A stretch of DNA of 55,000 bases from Neocallimastix lanati (nom. inval.). Lineage: Eukaryota > Neocallimastigomycota > Neocallimastigomycetes > Neocallimastigales > Neocallimastigaceae. A program made the translations under genes and the position numbers. Where the stretch lies: contig JACVTC010000016.1 in NCBI GenBank assembly GCA_016946835.1, positions 802,501-857,500 on the forward strand, in the 5' to 3' direction. Below the pieces are notes generated by a model. It ran no database searches and was not told the origin of the DNA. It saw only the letters and a list, made by a program, of their open reading frames with translations. Shown in pieces: positions 1 through 12,622 of this stretch. Every line of letters starts with the position of its first letter. Positions within the stretch are counted from its first letter, which is position 1.

Positions 1-2159
1 TTTTTGTTATTAATAATTTTTTCTGGTGGAATTGAATACTTTGAAATAAATGAATCTATAATTGAACTATCTTCATTTTTATGAAGATTGGAAGCAGAGC
101 TATTGTTTGATATATTATTAATGCTGTTTTCGTTAATATTTGTAAAGTCACCTGGTGGTGGTGGTAAAGTGTTGGTTGGACTAATTTGTTGAATTGGGGA
201 ACTAATATTATTGCTTTTATTTAATAATGAAGCGGGGTTTTCTAATAAAGATGAAACCATTGGATTTTGCAAACTGTGAACACCAAAGTCTGAAATATGT
301 GATGGTGGAACTTCTGTAGTTCCAACTTCTGGTACACTATCATTTGAACTTGAAAAGAAACGACTGAACTTTGATCCACTAACAGGATTATCAGCTGATT
401 TTTTTTCTTCTGAATTATCTAAAGAATAACCAATATTATTTGTAAAAATTGATGATAATTTTTCCGATATATTATTATCTAACGAATTTGTAAAGTATTG
501 GTCAACAGAACTAAACATTTTATCAGACTGGTCAATGTCAAAGAATTCCTTTTTGTTTTGTAATTCATTTAAATCATTTCTTATATTTCTATTATTTTCA
601 TTATTTAATTTTTCAATTTCATTTATCATATTCTTTTCAGAATTAGTTTTCATACCTTCATCAAAGAATGATTCTCTTTCATTATATTGTGTAGTTTTTG
701 ATAATGAAGAAATACCCTGTCTATTGTTCATTTTTGCCTTAAAAATCTGAAAATCATCAACTTTCTTTTTATCATTACTTCCTAATTTTGCATCATCTAA
801 TGGAGAATAGTTCATCCATTCAGGTACATCATCTTGCTTACGATTATACGAATGATAATCAGATTTACCTGCTGGGGCCGAAGCAATACCTGGTGATTTA
901 TATGAATATCTATTGCCTTAAATTTGTAACAACATATTTTCATAAAAAAAAGATATATTTATATATTTTCATTATTATTATAAAATAATAAATGTTCATA
1001 ATTTATAATATTACGTTATTCAAACTTTAATAAATCAATTAATCATTATATTTATTTACCATCATCTCTTTTATTTTGAGATCTATCTTTTATATCATTA
1101 TTTGGCATTCTTAAAGAATATTTATCTTTATCAAATTTCATTATACGATCTCTATTTCTTTTATGATCTTCCATATTATTATTATTATATTTATCTTGTT
1201 GAAATTGATTTCTTTTTCTATCACCATTCAATGAATTATTAGAATATTGTTGACTAGGCTCTTCATCTTTTTCAAATGATTTATCTTTCTGATTATATTT
1301 CCAAACCTTTTCATTTGAATTTCTATTATTGTCATAATTTTGATAATTGTGACCATGTATTTGTCCATTTGTTGGACTCACAAGGTTATTATGTTCAAAA
1401 TTATCATTTTTATCTCGCATATTTCTTTGATATTTATTTCTATACATATTCTTGGATCGATCATCAGAATTCTTTAAAAATATTTTAAAATATATATATA
1501 TATATTATTAAATTATATTATACAAAAATGTAAATAAAATAATAAAAATTATAATTTTATAATATTTAGTATATACCGGTTTAGATATTCTTCTAGAAGA
1601 CATCATATATCTTGATTGTTCTTCATCAAATTTTGTTTTAATTGCTTGCTTTGAAGATGCAAAACTAATTTTTGGAGGTCCTAATACAATACTACTTCTA
1701 TCTATTTTTATTTTTTCAATAAAATAATAACAATATATTAATATTTAATTTAAACCTGATTACTAATATTTATAATATTCATAATTTAAAATTATTACCA
1801 TTTAATGATGGTGATTGTAACATTTCCCCATTTGAACCGTCTATAAATAAAAATCCATTAGTAATTTATTTAATATCATCAAAAATAATTATTTTAAACT
1901 TAATATTAAATATCATACCATTTCTATACATTTTCTTTCTTCTATCAGTATAAATTTCACTTAAATATTAATAATAAAAAAAATTAATAAAAAGAGAAAA
2001 ATGATTTTCTTTATTATATTATATATTCAAAATATGAATTTATACATACATAAATGAACCATCAAAATCATCAGGAACTCCAACAAGAGGGCTTTCCTTG
2101 AGGGCCAATATAAAGGCATGATCATATTTTATTACGTTATTTACTTTTGGAACTTCCAT
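1..2159 (-). CDS. 4E-T/EIF4ENIF1-like eIF4E-binding protein (3' end outside window)
   Basis: Likely a translational repressor of the 4E-T/Cup type that binds eIF4E and partners with decay factors in cytoplasmic mRNP granules. Exons (minus strand): 2159-2050, 1959-1919, 1840-1799, 1701-1577, 1471-1060, 916-1; all junctions are GT-AG and the frame closes through each, giving about 548 residues before the window edge. Motifs seen: YDHAFILALKESPL near residues 12-25 (a variant of the eIF4E-binding YxxxxL-phi motif, with Ile in place of Leu), IVLGPPKISF near 69-78 (compare VVLSPQRRSF in animal 4E-T), VPEWM near 274-278 followed by DDFQIFKAKM, and GSKFSRFF near 424-431 (compare GSRFSRWF). A TAA lies in frame just upstream of the ATG. 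The middle is Asn/Arg/Lys-rich and probably disordered. Family assignment rests on motif order; a different 4E-binding family such as Eap1 is less likely. Confidence 0.75.
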
Positions 2160-2287
2160 TTCAAAATATTTTGAAATATCTTATTTACAAATATTTATAT
2201 TAAAAATCCATTAACTCAAAAATATATTATTATATATATTGTACATAAATTTTATATATCAATAAAACATAGAAAAAATAATTTTAC

Positions 2288-2310
2288 CTTTGTGAGAATG
2301 TCTGTTTTAT
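2288..2310 (-). other. Possible 5' UTR exon of the 4E-T-like gene
   Basis: A 23-base segment is bounded by a TTTTAG acceptor and a GTAAAA donor on the minus strand. It would splice to an acceptor ending at 2180, 20 bases ahead of the start codon. It has no ATG. Inferred from splice signals only. Confidence 0.35.
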
Positions 2311-2329
2311 CTAAAATGAAAGTATATTA

Positions 2330-3373
2330 TTTATAAAAATTAGAATTATTAATACTTTATATTAATAATTTATTATTATTATAAAATTTAATTTAAAAAT
2401 ATGTAATATATATATTTAATTGAAATATTTTGAGACATTATTAATAATATTATTAAATTTATTTTATTTTAATATAATAAAAATGTATTATGAAATTTGT
2501 TTTTGTTTCTATTTTTTTATTTTTTAATTAATTAAAAAAAATAATTCTTTTTCTTCATATTTACTTATTATTTACTGTTTAATTATAATGATAATAATAT
2601 CATTTAAATTTATATTCACTTTTTATTGTGTATTTGTAAATAAAAATCAAATAAAATTATTACATATATAATTGAATATTTTAACAATGTGAAATATAAA
2701 AAATAAATAGATTATTTATTCGGGTTACCAAGTATATTTAAGAGGTATATATATTATATATAAATAAAAATAAATAAATAATAAAAATTGTTAATTTTTT
2801 TAATTATATTTTAAATATATTTATCTATTATTACTTTCAATATTATTAATTTCATTATTATAATTATTTTTATTATTATTTTCTTTAACAAAATTTAATG
2901 TATATCTTTCATTTACAATTATTTTATTTATTAATTTAATAATTTTTCTTTTCAAATTTTAATAAGATTCAACATTAATTAATTTAACTTATTTATTTTT
3001 TAAATAAATCATTTTATTATTTATTTGTTTGTTACATTTGTTTTTTGTTTTAATATTATAATTTATAATTTTCCCTAAATTTGATAAAAATAAACGTTTG
3101 AATATGATATTTTATTTAAATGATTTTTCATTATTAATTGATTAATTTTTTTTTTTTTTTTTTTTATTCCAAAACATAAATTAAACATTGTTTTGTTTTA
3201 AAAGTTATGTACAATAACAAAAATGAATATTGTTTAATTATCAGATTATGATTGATTAAATTAATTACTTTATTTTATATATAATAAGATGTTTTATTTT
3301 ATTGCTTTAACAATAAAAAGAAAAAAAGTTTATTAATTATAGTAATAAAAAAAAAAATAACAATAATTACAAA

Positions 3374-3410
<37 letters not shown>

Positions 3411-3767
3411 GTTCTATTAAATTGATAATCAAAATGAAAGTAATATTTATATTTATAAAATATTTTATATATAAAAAAATTAATATAAACTTTTTATAAC
3501 ATCTATTCATTGTAGAGTAAAATATTCTAATCTTCTTATATTAGTACGTTAAATTAATTTATTTAATATTGATTTATATTAGTTTAATTATTTAATAATT
3601 AATTTATATTAATACAATATTATATATTATAAACATATTGTTAATATAAAATTTTTCTTTGTTCATTCATTAACTTGTTTATTTTTTAAAAAATTATAAT
3701 TTATTTATTTATTTATTTATTATTTATTTATTTATTTATTATTTATTTATTTATTATTTATTTATTT

Positions 3768-3799
<32 letters not shown>

Positions 3800-5430
3800 T
3801 AGCTAATAAAATATGTGTAAACAAAATTATTATCAATATAATTATTATTATTTATATAATTATTTTTTTTCATAACTAATATTATAATTTTTCTAATTTT
3901 AATTTTTTTTAATTATATGTAATGTTATAATATAATAAAATTAAAATAAAAGGAGGTTTATATCTAAAAAATATTTTAATAACATATTCCTATAGCCCTA
4001 TTTTTAATGATATTATTATCACATGAATAATTTAAAAATATTTTCGGTTTTAACTTTAATATTTTTTTTTCGCTATCTGTTAAATAGAACATTAATTTTT
4101 ATAGTGTAAAACTAATAATAATTTTTTATAACATTTTCAAAAATAAAAACCAAATCAAAATATTAAATAATAAAACACTAAACGATCAAAATCCAAATAA
4201 AAATATATCTTTTTTTGAAATGAAATACAAAGTAAGAAAAAATTCTTTTTTTTTTTTTTTTTTAATTATATATCATTAAATACTAATTGTGTATTTTTAT
4301 TAATCTTTAATGTAATATTGGTTAGGCTTAACATATAATAAAAAATAATAATTCTAATTAAAAAACATTAATTTAAAATTTATTTAAGTTTTATTAATTT
4401 ATTCATTTATATATATTGTATTTAAATATTATTCGTTAAAGATTTTGCAATGAACTTTATTTCATATTCATAATAATTCTTAATATAGATCAATTAATTC
4501 ATCCATTTTTGGTATTAGGAAAATGAAAATAAATAAATAAATAAATAAATAATTTAAAAATTATATATTATAATATTATTTTAATAATTCTTTTAAAAGA
4601 CTGAATGTAGTACTAATATTGTATATTTTATATAAAAATTTCCCTAAATAATTATTTTTGTTATAATCAATTTTATAACATTATATTTATAATAGTTTTT
4701 GAATTTATCTTATATTTATAATATCATTAAGCATAATGATAATGTTGATTTTTTAAAATTCAAATAATTTATAATTATTATTATAAACATTTTTTCTATA
4801 TATATATAAATATTTTAATATTTTATGAATATTTTTTTTCTTTTCTTTCGTTTCATCTGATTTTTTTTGTTCTTTTTTTTTTTTTTTTTTTTTTTTTAAA
4901 TAAATGTTTTTAACTATTCTAATACTACTAAAAAATTACTTAATATTTAGTATTAATAATAAATATATATGCGTGTTGCTATTAACAATTTAAAATTAAT
5001 TATAATATTGTTAAAAAATAAACAACTCGAGAAATTAAATATTATTAAGAAACTATTATTAAGAAACTAATTTATTTCATATATTTTAACATTAACCTAA
5101 AAATAAAATAATAAAAAAAAAGATTTATACTTTTATTTAGAATATATTAAAAAAAATAATTATAATTTTTAATATATGATTTATGTATGGATAAACCAAT
5201 CGTATACAATTGATTTAATAATAATAATAATAATACATTTTCTAATAATCTATAAATTAAATTGAAACTTTCTAATTACTTTAGTTTTATTTTTTTGTAT
5301 ATTTTTTCCTAATAAATATTAGTAAATAAATACTAATATATATTAAAATTGAAAAAATAAAATTATTTTGGATATTTTTTTTAAAAAAATAAAATTAGTT
5401 TTTTATTTTTTATCGCTTTCTTTTTGAATA
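2330..5430. other. AT-rich intergenic DNA with simple repeats
   Basis: No coding or RNA gene was found on either strand. The stretch lies between the divergently transcribed 4E-T-like and NAD synthetase genes, so it holds both promoters. It contains an AAT run near 3380, interrupted TTTA tetranucleotides near 3700-3800, several poly-T runs (for example near 3150, 4245 and 4875), and a short tandem duplication of ATTATTAAGAAACT near 5040-5068. Nothing else stands out. Confidence 0.6.
3699..3801. repeat. TTTA microsatellite
   Basis: Uninterrupted to slightly interrupted TTTA units, with regular loss of one T that makes a TTATT phase change about every 13-20 bases. Confidence 0.85.
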
Positions 5431-7524
5431 ATGGGTCATTTAATTACTTTAGGTACATATTATATAATTTTATATATAACTAATATATAATTGTTAATAG
5501 AATTATAGAATATATAGCATAATTAAAAAAAAAATCTGTTGATTTTAAATAATAATTTTTAATTATATTTATAATTATATTGTATATTAAATAGCTGTTG
5601 CCCAGTTAGATCAATGGGCTCTTGATTTTGAAGGAAATTGTGAAAGAATATTAGAAAGTTTAAGAATAGCAAAAGAAAAAGGAGCTTCTTTTAGAGTTGG
5701 TCCAGAATTAGAAATTTGGTAAAAACAAAACTAAATATGAAAATGTGAAATTTTTAATACAAGAAACTAATTAATAATTTTTATTTTATTTATATTTTAT
5801 TCATAATATAATAATTATAGTGGTTATGGATGCAATGATCATTTTCTTGAAAGTAATTATATTTTTTTTATAATGTTTTAATTTGAATAAAAAAATGTTA
5901 ATCTTTTTATTTTATTATTATTATTATTTTATTAATATAGGTGATACTTATCTCCATTCTTGGGAAATCTTAGCTAAAATCATGAAATCAGATGAAGCTC
6001 AAAATATTTTAGTAGATATTGGAATGTAATATAGATAAATATATAATTGAAATTACTAAATTAAAGATAAGGAGCTTACATATTGAAATTTTAAAAATAT
6101 ATTTCCATATAAAATAATAGGCCAGTTGTTCATAAAGATGTTAAATACAACTGTCGTGTTTTCTTCTACAATAAGAAGATTTTATTAATTCGTCCAAAAT
6201 TACATTTAGCAAATGATGGTAATTACCGTGAAGCTCGTTGGTTTACACCATGGACAAAATATAGAACCATTGAACAACATTCATTACCAAGAATGATTAG
6301 AGAAGTTACTGAACAAGTAATACACATATATATATTTTTTAGTAGTTCATAATTATTATTTTATTTAAAATTATATTTTCTTATAATATTTAAATAATAA
6401 AAATATATAGACAACTGTTCCATTTGGTGATGGTGTAATTGCTACTATTGATACTGTTATTGGTACTGAATTATGTGAAGAATTGTTTACTCCAAATAGG
6501 TTAATAGAAAGCTATTTCATTTTTATTTTTATAAATATATAATATAAAATACTAAAAAATTGCTTTATAAAAATATATATTTATAGTCCACACATTGGTA
6601 TGAGTTTAGATGGTGTTGAAATTTTTACAAATAGTAGTTGTAGTCATCATGAATTAAGAAAATTAAATAGAAGATTGGATCTTATTAGAGGTGCAACTCA
6701 AAAGGTATTTAATATATTTATAAATTAGTTTATAAATTAGAAATGATAATTTATTGTAATAATTATTCAAATATTTAGTGTGGAGGTGTTTATTTATATG
6801 CTAATCAACAAGGTTGTGATGGTGAACGTTTATACTATGATGGTTCCTCATTGATTGCAATTAACGGTGATGTTGTAGCACAAGGAAGTCAATTTTCATT
6901 AAATGATGTAGTAAGTATTATTAGTATAGATATTAATAATAAATAAAATTTATTATTATTATTATTTAATGAAATTGAATATAATTAAAAAATTAATTGG
7001 TAGCTAATTAAAATTATATTATTGTACATGATAGGAAGTTATTACTTCTACTATTGATATTGAGGATGTCAGAGCTTATCGTGGTGCTTCTCACAGTAGA
7101 GGTGTTCAAGCTGCTAATTCTCCAAGTTATCCAAGGTGCTATGTTGATTTTAGTTTATCCCAAGATAGCCCAATTACTTCTTATTTAACCTTGAAGCCAA
7201 ATAAACCAATTGATGTTAAGATTTATTCAGCTGAAGAAGAAATTAGGTAATTAATTATAATTTTTTGTATAATTTTATTTTACTTTATTTTATTTATATT
7301 TTTAATTTTAATTTTAGCTTTAATTTTATATTAATATTTATATTTATTTTTATTTTATTATTTTTAATTTTAATTTATAATATAATATTATATTATATTA
7401 TATTATATTATTTTTTTTTTTTTTTGTTATTTTTTCCCCTTTTGTTATTTTTTTCCCTTTTGTTATTTTATTTTCTTTTATTATTTTATTTCTTTCCTTT
7501 TCTTTTACTTTAATTATTATTATC

Positions 7525-7561
<37 letters not shown>

Positions 7562-9503
7562 TTAAATTTAATATAATATATATTCCACATTATAGTTTAG
7601 GTCCTGCTTGTTGGTTATGGGATTATTTAAGAAGATCAAAATCTGGAGGTTTCTTCCTTCCTTTAAGTGGTGGTATTGATAGTTGCTCAACCGCCTTAAT
7701 TGTTTATTCTATGTGTAATTTAGTTGTTGATGCTGCTAAAAATAATAGTAATTTTTTTATTTATTTATTGTTATTATTATTATTATTATATATATATAAT
7801 TAAGATCATTATAATAATAAAATTTTTAAAATTAAATTTAAATACTAGATAGTCAAGTTATTATGGACGCTAGAGCTATTATTGGAGAACCAAACTCTGA
7901 CTATATTCCAACTGATCCAAGAGAATTTTCAAAGTAATAATTAACTATATATATAACTTTTTTTTTTCTTTCTTTCATTTTTATTTAAAAATAAATATAA
8001 ATATATATATTACATAATAGTCGTATATTCCATACTTGTTATATGAGAACAAAAAATTCTGGTGAAGAAACTCGTTCAAGAGCTAAAGATCTTGCTGATA
8101 AAATTGGAAGGTTATTATTTTAATATATTAGTTTTATTATAATCAATAATTATATATAACATATAAATATTCATTAAATATTTATTTAATTATTATTCTA
8201 AATATTAATTTTAAATAATTAGTTACCATCTTGATGTATGTATTGATACTATTGTTTCTGCTTTCCTTTCTTTGTTCTTATTAATTACTGGTAAAACACC
8301 AAAATTCAAGGTTTTTGGAGGATCATACACCGAAAATCAAGCTTTACAAAATATTCAAGTATATATAGAAAGTTAAATTATTAAGTATAATATGAATAAA
8401 AAATTTATAAAGACTTTATATAATAATTATATAGGCGCGTATTAGAATGGTTTTAGCATATATGCTTGCCCAATTATTATTATGGTGTAGAGGAAAACCA
8501 GGATCACTTCTTGTTCTTGGTAGTTCAAATGTTGATGAATGGTAATATTAATATATTAAATAAAAATCTTATTTTTATTTTTATTTTTATTTTTTATTTT
8601 TCTTTAATTGTTTTGAAATTTATTTAATAAATCTAATTTTTTATATTCTTATACATTTTAATAATTTTTAAAGTCTTAGAGGTTACTTAACTAAATATGA
8701 TTGTTCAAGTGCTGATCTTAATCCTATTGGTGGTATTAGTAAAAAAGATTTACGAGCATATATTAAATTTATGGAATATAAGTATAATATGCCATTATTA
8801 GGTAGTTTCTTAGATGCTCCTCCAACAGCTGAATTAGAACCAATTACTGAATCACACATTCAAAAGGATGAAGTAATTATTAATAATAAAATTATATTTA
8901 AATAGTAATAATTTTAAAAGTAAAAAAAAAAAAAAAAAATAATAAATATAAATTCAAAAAATATTTTATATATAGGTTGATATGGGTATGACTTATGATG
9001 AACTTTCCATATTTGGTAGAAAGAGAAAGATTGAAAAATGTGGTCCATATTCTATGTTCACAAAACTTGTTCAAGAAATGGGTGATCGTCTTAAACCTAC
9101 TGATATTGCTATAAAGGTTAAAAGATTCTTTAGGTATTATTCAATCAATCGTCATAAACAAACTGTTATTACCCCAGCTCTTCATTGTGGTAAATATGTC
9201 ATTAAATATATTAATAAATAAATCAATAAATAGATAAAAATATAAATAAGCTATAAAAAAATAAATATATAAAATAAATATATAATAGTACATAGTTAAA
9301 ATAATTAATGAATGTTTATTTTTTAATACAAATAAATAAAAATGTTAAAATAAATAGAATCTTATAGTCCTGATGATAACCGTTTTGATTTAAGACCATT
9401 CTTATATAATGCTTCATGGACATGGCAATTCAGAAAAATTGATGAAACTGCTGCTTTAATTGAAGAACAAACTAAGAATGTTCAAGAAAAAAAATTAAAT
9501 TAA
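5431..9503 (+). CDS. QNS1: Glutamine-dependent NAD+ synthetase
   Basis: Catalyses the last step of NAD+ synthesis: deamido-NAD+ plus glutamine and ATP to NAD+. Exons: 5431-5452, 5595-5718, 5821-5852, 5941-6025, 6121-6316, 6411-6499, 6587-6704, 6779-6910, 7035-7246, 7596-7747, 7849-7933, 8021-8110, 8223-8358, 8435-8541, 8674-8872, 8976-9189, 9358-9503. They sum to 2139 nt, 712 residues, close to the roughly 714 of yeast Qns1. The N-terminal nitrilase-type glutaminase keeps the triad Glu45 (PELEICGYG), Lys114 (RPKLHLAND) and Cys175 (TELCEELF). The ATP-pyrophosphatase domain begins with LSGGIDS near 360-366, and [17 protein letters not shown] and [12 protein letters not shown] follow. All introns are GT-AG and nearly pure A/T; intron 9 (7247-7595) contains long pyrimidine runs. 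The start codon is followed by MGHLITL, matching the family N terminus. Intact, with no missing residue seen. Confidence 0.98.
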
Positions 9504-9687
9504 TTAATAAAAAAACACCAAAAGAATAAATGAATAAAATAAAATCTATTAATTATTTTAATAAGAATAATAATGATTTTTTGATTTTAATTATTTTAAT
9601 GTTAAAGTTCACAGATTAAAAATTTTTAATTAAAAATATACAATAAATAAAATTTTTAAAACTTTATAAAAGTAAAAAGTAAATCAA

Positions 9688-9751
<64 letters not shown>

Positions 9752-10200
9752 CTTTTCTGGATATTATTATTATTATTATTATTATATAGAAAATATATAG
9801 AAGATATTATTTCTTTGTTTTATTATTTTATATTTAACTGGTGATCATGTTACTACAAATAGTATAAATCACACCAAAATTTCTTTAATTTTTGAACTTA
9901 TTTTTATTCTTTGTTACATTAAATTTTCTTGATTAATTAAAATTTGTTTATTTTTATTTTTATTTTTTCTGTTATTTTTTATTTTTTAATTATATAATGT
10001 ATTTTTTTATTATTAAATGTAATACATAAAAATATTTTAATCTATTTAATAAACACTGGAAGTTTATTCTCTTTCTAGTCTAAAAAAAAAAAATAAAAAA
10101 TAAAAAAAATAAAAGTGATTTTACTATTAAATGATAATATATATAAATCATAAATCATAATAATAATAGTTGAAGCAATTTAAATTATTAATATGAAAAT
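9504..10200. other. Intergenic: TA and poly-T runs, no gene seen
   Basis: 3' flank of the NAD synthetase gene. It holds a TA run near 9690-9720 running directly into a poly-T block to about 9751, a short TTA array near 9766-9785, then unstructured A/T sequence. Confidence 0.6.
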
Positions 10201-10221
10201 AGCACAATTTAAAATAAAATT

Positions 10222-11495
10222 AAAATTTATTTTATTTTATTTTATTTTATTTTATTTTATTTTATTCAATCTGTACTTTCTTATTTAATATTCTACTTTT
10301 TATTTTATTTTATTTTATTTTATTTTATTTTATTATATTTTATTTTATTTTATTCAATCTGTACTTTCTTATTTAATATTCTACTATTTATTTTATTTTA
10401 TTTTATTTTATTCAATCTGTACTTTCTTATTTAATATTCTATTATTTATTTTATTTTATTTTATTTTATTTTATTTTATTTCATTTTATTCAATCTGTAC
10501 TTTATATTTATATTTCTACTATTTATTTTATTTTATTTTATTTTATTTTATTTTATTTTATTTTATTTTATTTTATTCAATCTGTACTTTATATTTATAT
10601 TTCTACTATTTATTTTATTTTATTTTATTTTATTTTATTCAATCTGTACTTTATATTTATATTTCTACTATTTATTTTATTTTATTTTATTTTATTTTAT
10701 TCAATCTGTACTTTATATTTATATTTCTACTATTTATTTTATTTTATTTTATTTTATTTTATTTTATTTTATTTTATTTTATTTTATTTTATTTTATTTT
10801 ATTTTATTTTATTTTATTTTATTTTATTTTATTTTATTTTATTTTATTTTATTTTATTTCATTTTATTCAATCTGTACTTTATATTTATATTTCTACTAT
10901 TTATTTTATTTTATTTTATTTTATTTTATTTTATTTTATTTTATTTTATTTTATTTCATTTCATTTTATTCAATCTGTACTTTATATTTATATTTCTACT
11001 ATTTATTTTATTTTATTTTATTTTATTTTATTTTATTTTATTTTATTTTATTTTATTTTATTTTATTTTATTTCATTTCATTTTATTCAATCTGTACTTT
11101 ATATTTATATTTCTACTATTTATTTTATTTTATTTTATTTTATTTTATTTTATTTTATTTTATTTTATTTTATTTTATTTTATTTTATTTTATTTTATTT
11201 TATTTTATTTTATTTTATTTTATTTTATTTTATTTTATTTTATTTTATTTTATTTTATTTTATTTTATTTTATTTTATTTTATTTTATTTTATTTTATTT
11301 TATTTTATTTTATTTTATTTTATTTTATTTTATTTTATTTTATTTTATTTTATTTTATTTTATTTTATTTTATTTTATTTTATTTTATTTTATTTTATTT
11401 TATTTTATTTTATTTTATTTTATTTTATTTTATTTTATTTTATTTTATTTTATTTTATTTTATTTTATTTTATTTTATTTTATTTTATTTTATTT
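10222..11495. repeat. TTTTA pentanucleotide satellite with an embedded conserved core
   Basis: About 1.27 kb of TTTTA units. Ten copies of a non-pentanucleotide core starting TTCAATCTGTACTTT are embedded at 10265, 10353, 10411, 10489, 10576, 10638, 10700, 10867, 10969 and 11086. Early copies continue CTTATTTAATATTCTACT; later ones continue ATATTTATATTTCTACTA. Distances between cores vary with TTTTA copy number (about 58-167 bases). The last roughly 370 bases are uninterrupted TTTTA. The same core recurs at 49148-49480. Confidence 0.95.
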
Positions 11496-11637
11496 TTTAA
11501 AAAAAGAAAAAATTATTAAATTGTAATTTAATATAATTATTATTAAAGACTAGGAAAAATTATAAAATTAATTTTTATTAAGTTTATTGAAATTAAATTA
11601 TATCAAAAAAATTTTTGTTTAATGATGCAAAATGTAT

Positions 11638-12610
11638 TTTTTTTTTTTTTTTTTTTTAACGATCGTAGCAAGATTTCTCCCCAGCTGCACATCTGTAGAC
11701 ACACAATGGTTTATTACTAGAGTCCTTATCTAAATTCCTATTTGGTAGGTGGTGCTGTCCCTGCTAGACTGCCTAACAGTTTCTCCGCATTGGAGCTCCT
11801 TACCCTAGTATTATTACTGGTTGTCATTGTACGATAATATTATAATATGGTCTTTCAGCCACAATCTCTATAATCACATGACAAACACTCTAATGTGATA
11901 TTCTTTATGTTGTAGCTGGTTTAATAAGTGTATTTGAGTTATTAATAATTTTTATTAATATTTATTTTATAATTACAATATTATTTCTACTAAAGAAAAA
12001 CAAAAACAAGAATAAGAGTTAATATTAATTATACTGTAAAGTATTAATAATATATAATTATTATAAATAAATATATATATAAGTATAATATATATATAAA
12101 TAAATAATAATATTTTAATATTAATAATATATAAATAATATAAACTATTATATTAATTATATATACTTTAATAATTTAAAATAAGAAGTATAATTTAATA
12201 TTTAAGAAATATATATAAGGAATATAAATAATATATACAAAATATAAATAATATAAAATATATAATAATATAAATTATTATAAATAATAAGATATAAATT
12301 TAATATCTGAATATACAATTATTCAAATATACAAATATGTTGCTACACATATTTGTTTTATATCAACTCCATAACATACCTATAAGGATAATTAAATTTT
12401 TTCATATGTCACCATATGTTTTGTATCTCCTCTTAAGAAACTTGCCATACATACTCAACCCTCTCAGGCCTGCAAGAAGTGTAAATCGATTAAAGTTGAA
12501 TTAGAGATATAGGGGTATCTAATGGATATAAAACTTACCTGAAAACCCTAACCACCTAATAACGAAAAACCATTGGAAAAATCGTTACAGGTATAAGGCG
12601 AGGTCGAACG
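11638..12610 (-). mobile_element. Retroposon-like insertion with A-tail and 12-bp target duplication
   Basis: A block that includes two GC-richer islands (about 11658-11940 and 12310-12610) separated by A/T sequence. It is flanked by the exact direct repeat TGCAAAATGTAT at 11626-11637 and 12611-12622. Just inside the left copy is a poly-T run, which is a 3' poly-A tail if the element lies on the minus strand. Tail plus target duplication is the signature of target-primed retrotransposition. No long open frame survives, so it is a SINE, a truncated LINE, or a retrocopy of a noncoding RNA. The 5' end (right side) begins CGTTCGACCTCGCC, loosely like a Pol III B box but unproven. No similarity was noticed to the element at 30360. 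Confidence 0.7.
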
Positions 12611-12622
12611 TGCAAAATGTAT

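Noticed and set aside
7265-7513. Open frame rich in Phe/Leu/Tyr on the + strand
   Set aside because: It lies within intron 9 of the NAD synthetase gene and is translation of pyrimidine-rich A/T sequence from a TTG start.
11658-12610. tRNA or other classical RNA gene in the GC-richer islands
   Set aside because: CGTTCGACCTCGCC resembles a B box, but no matching A box at normal distance, acceptor stem or anticodon arm could be found by eye. A tRNAscan-SE or Infernal run would decide.
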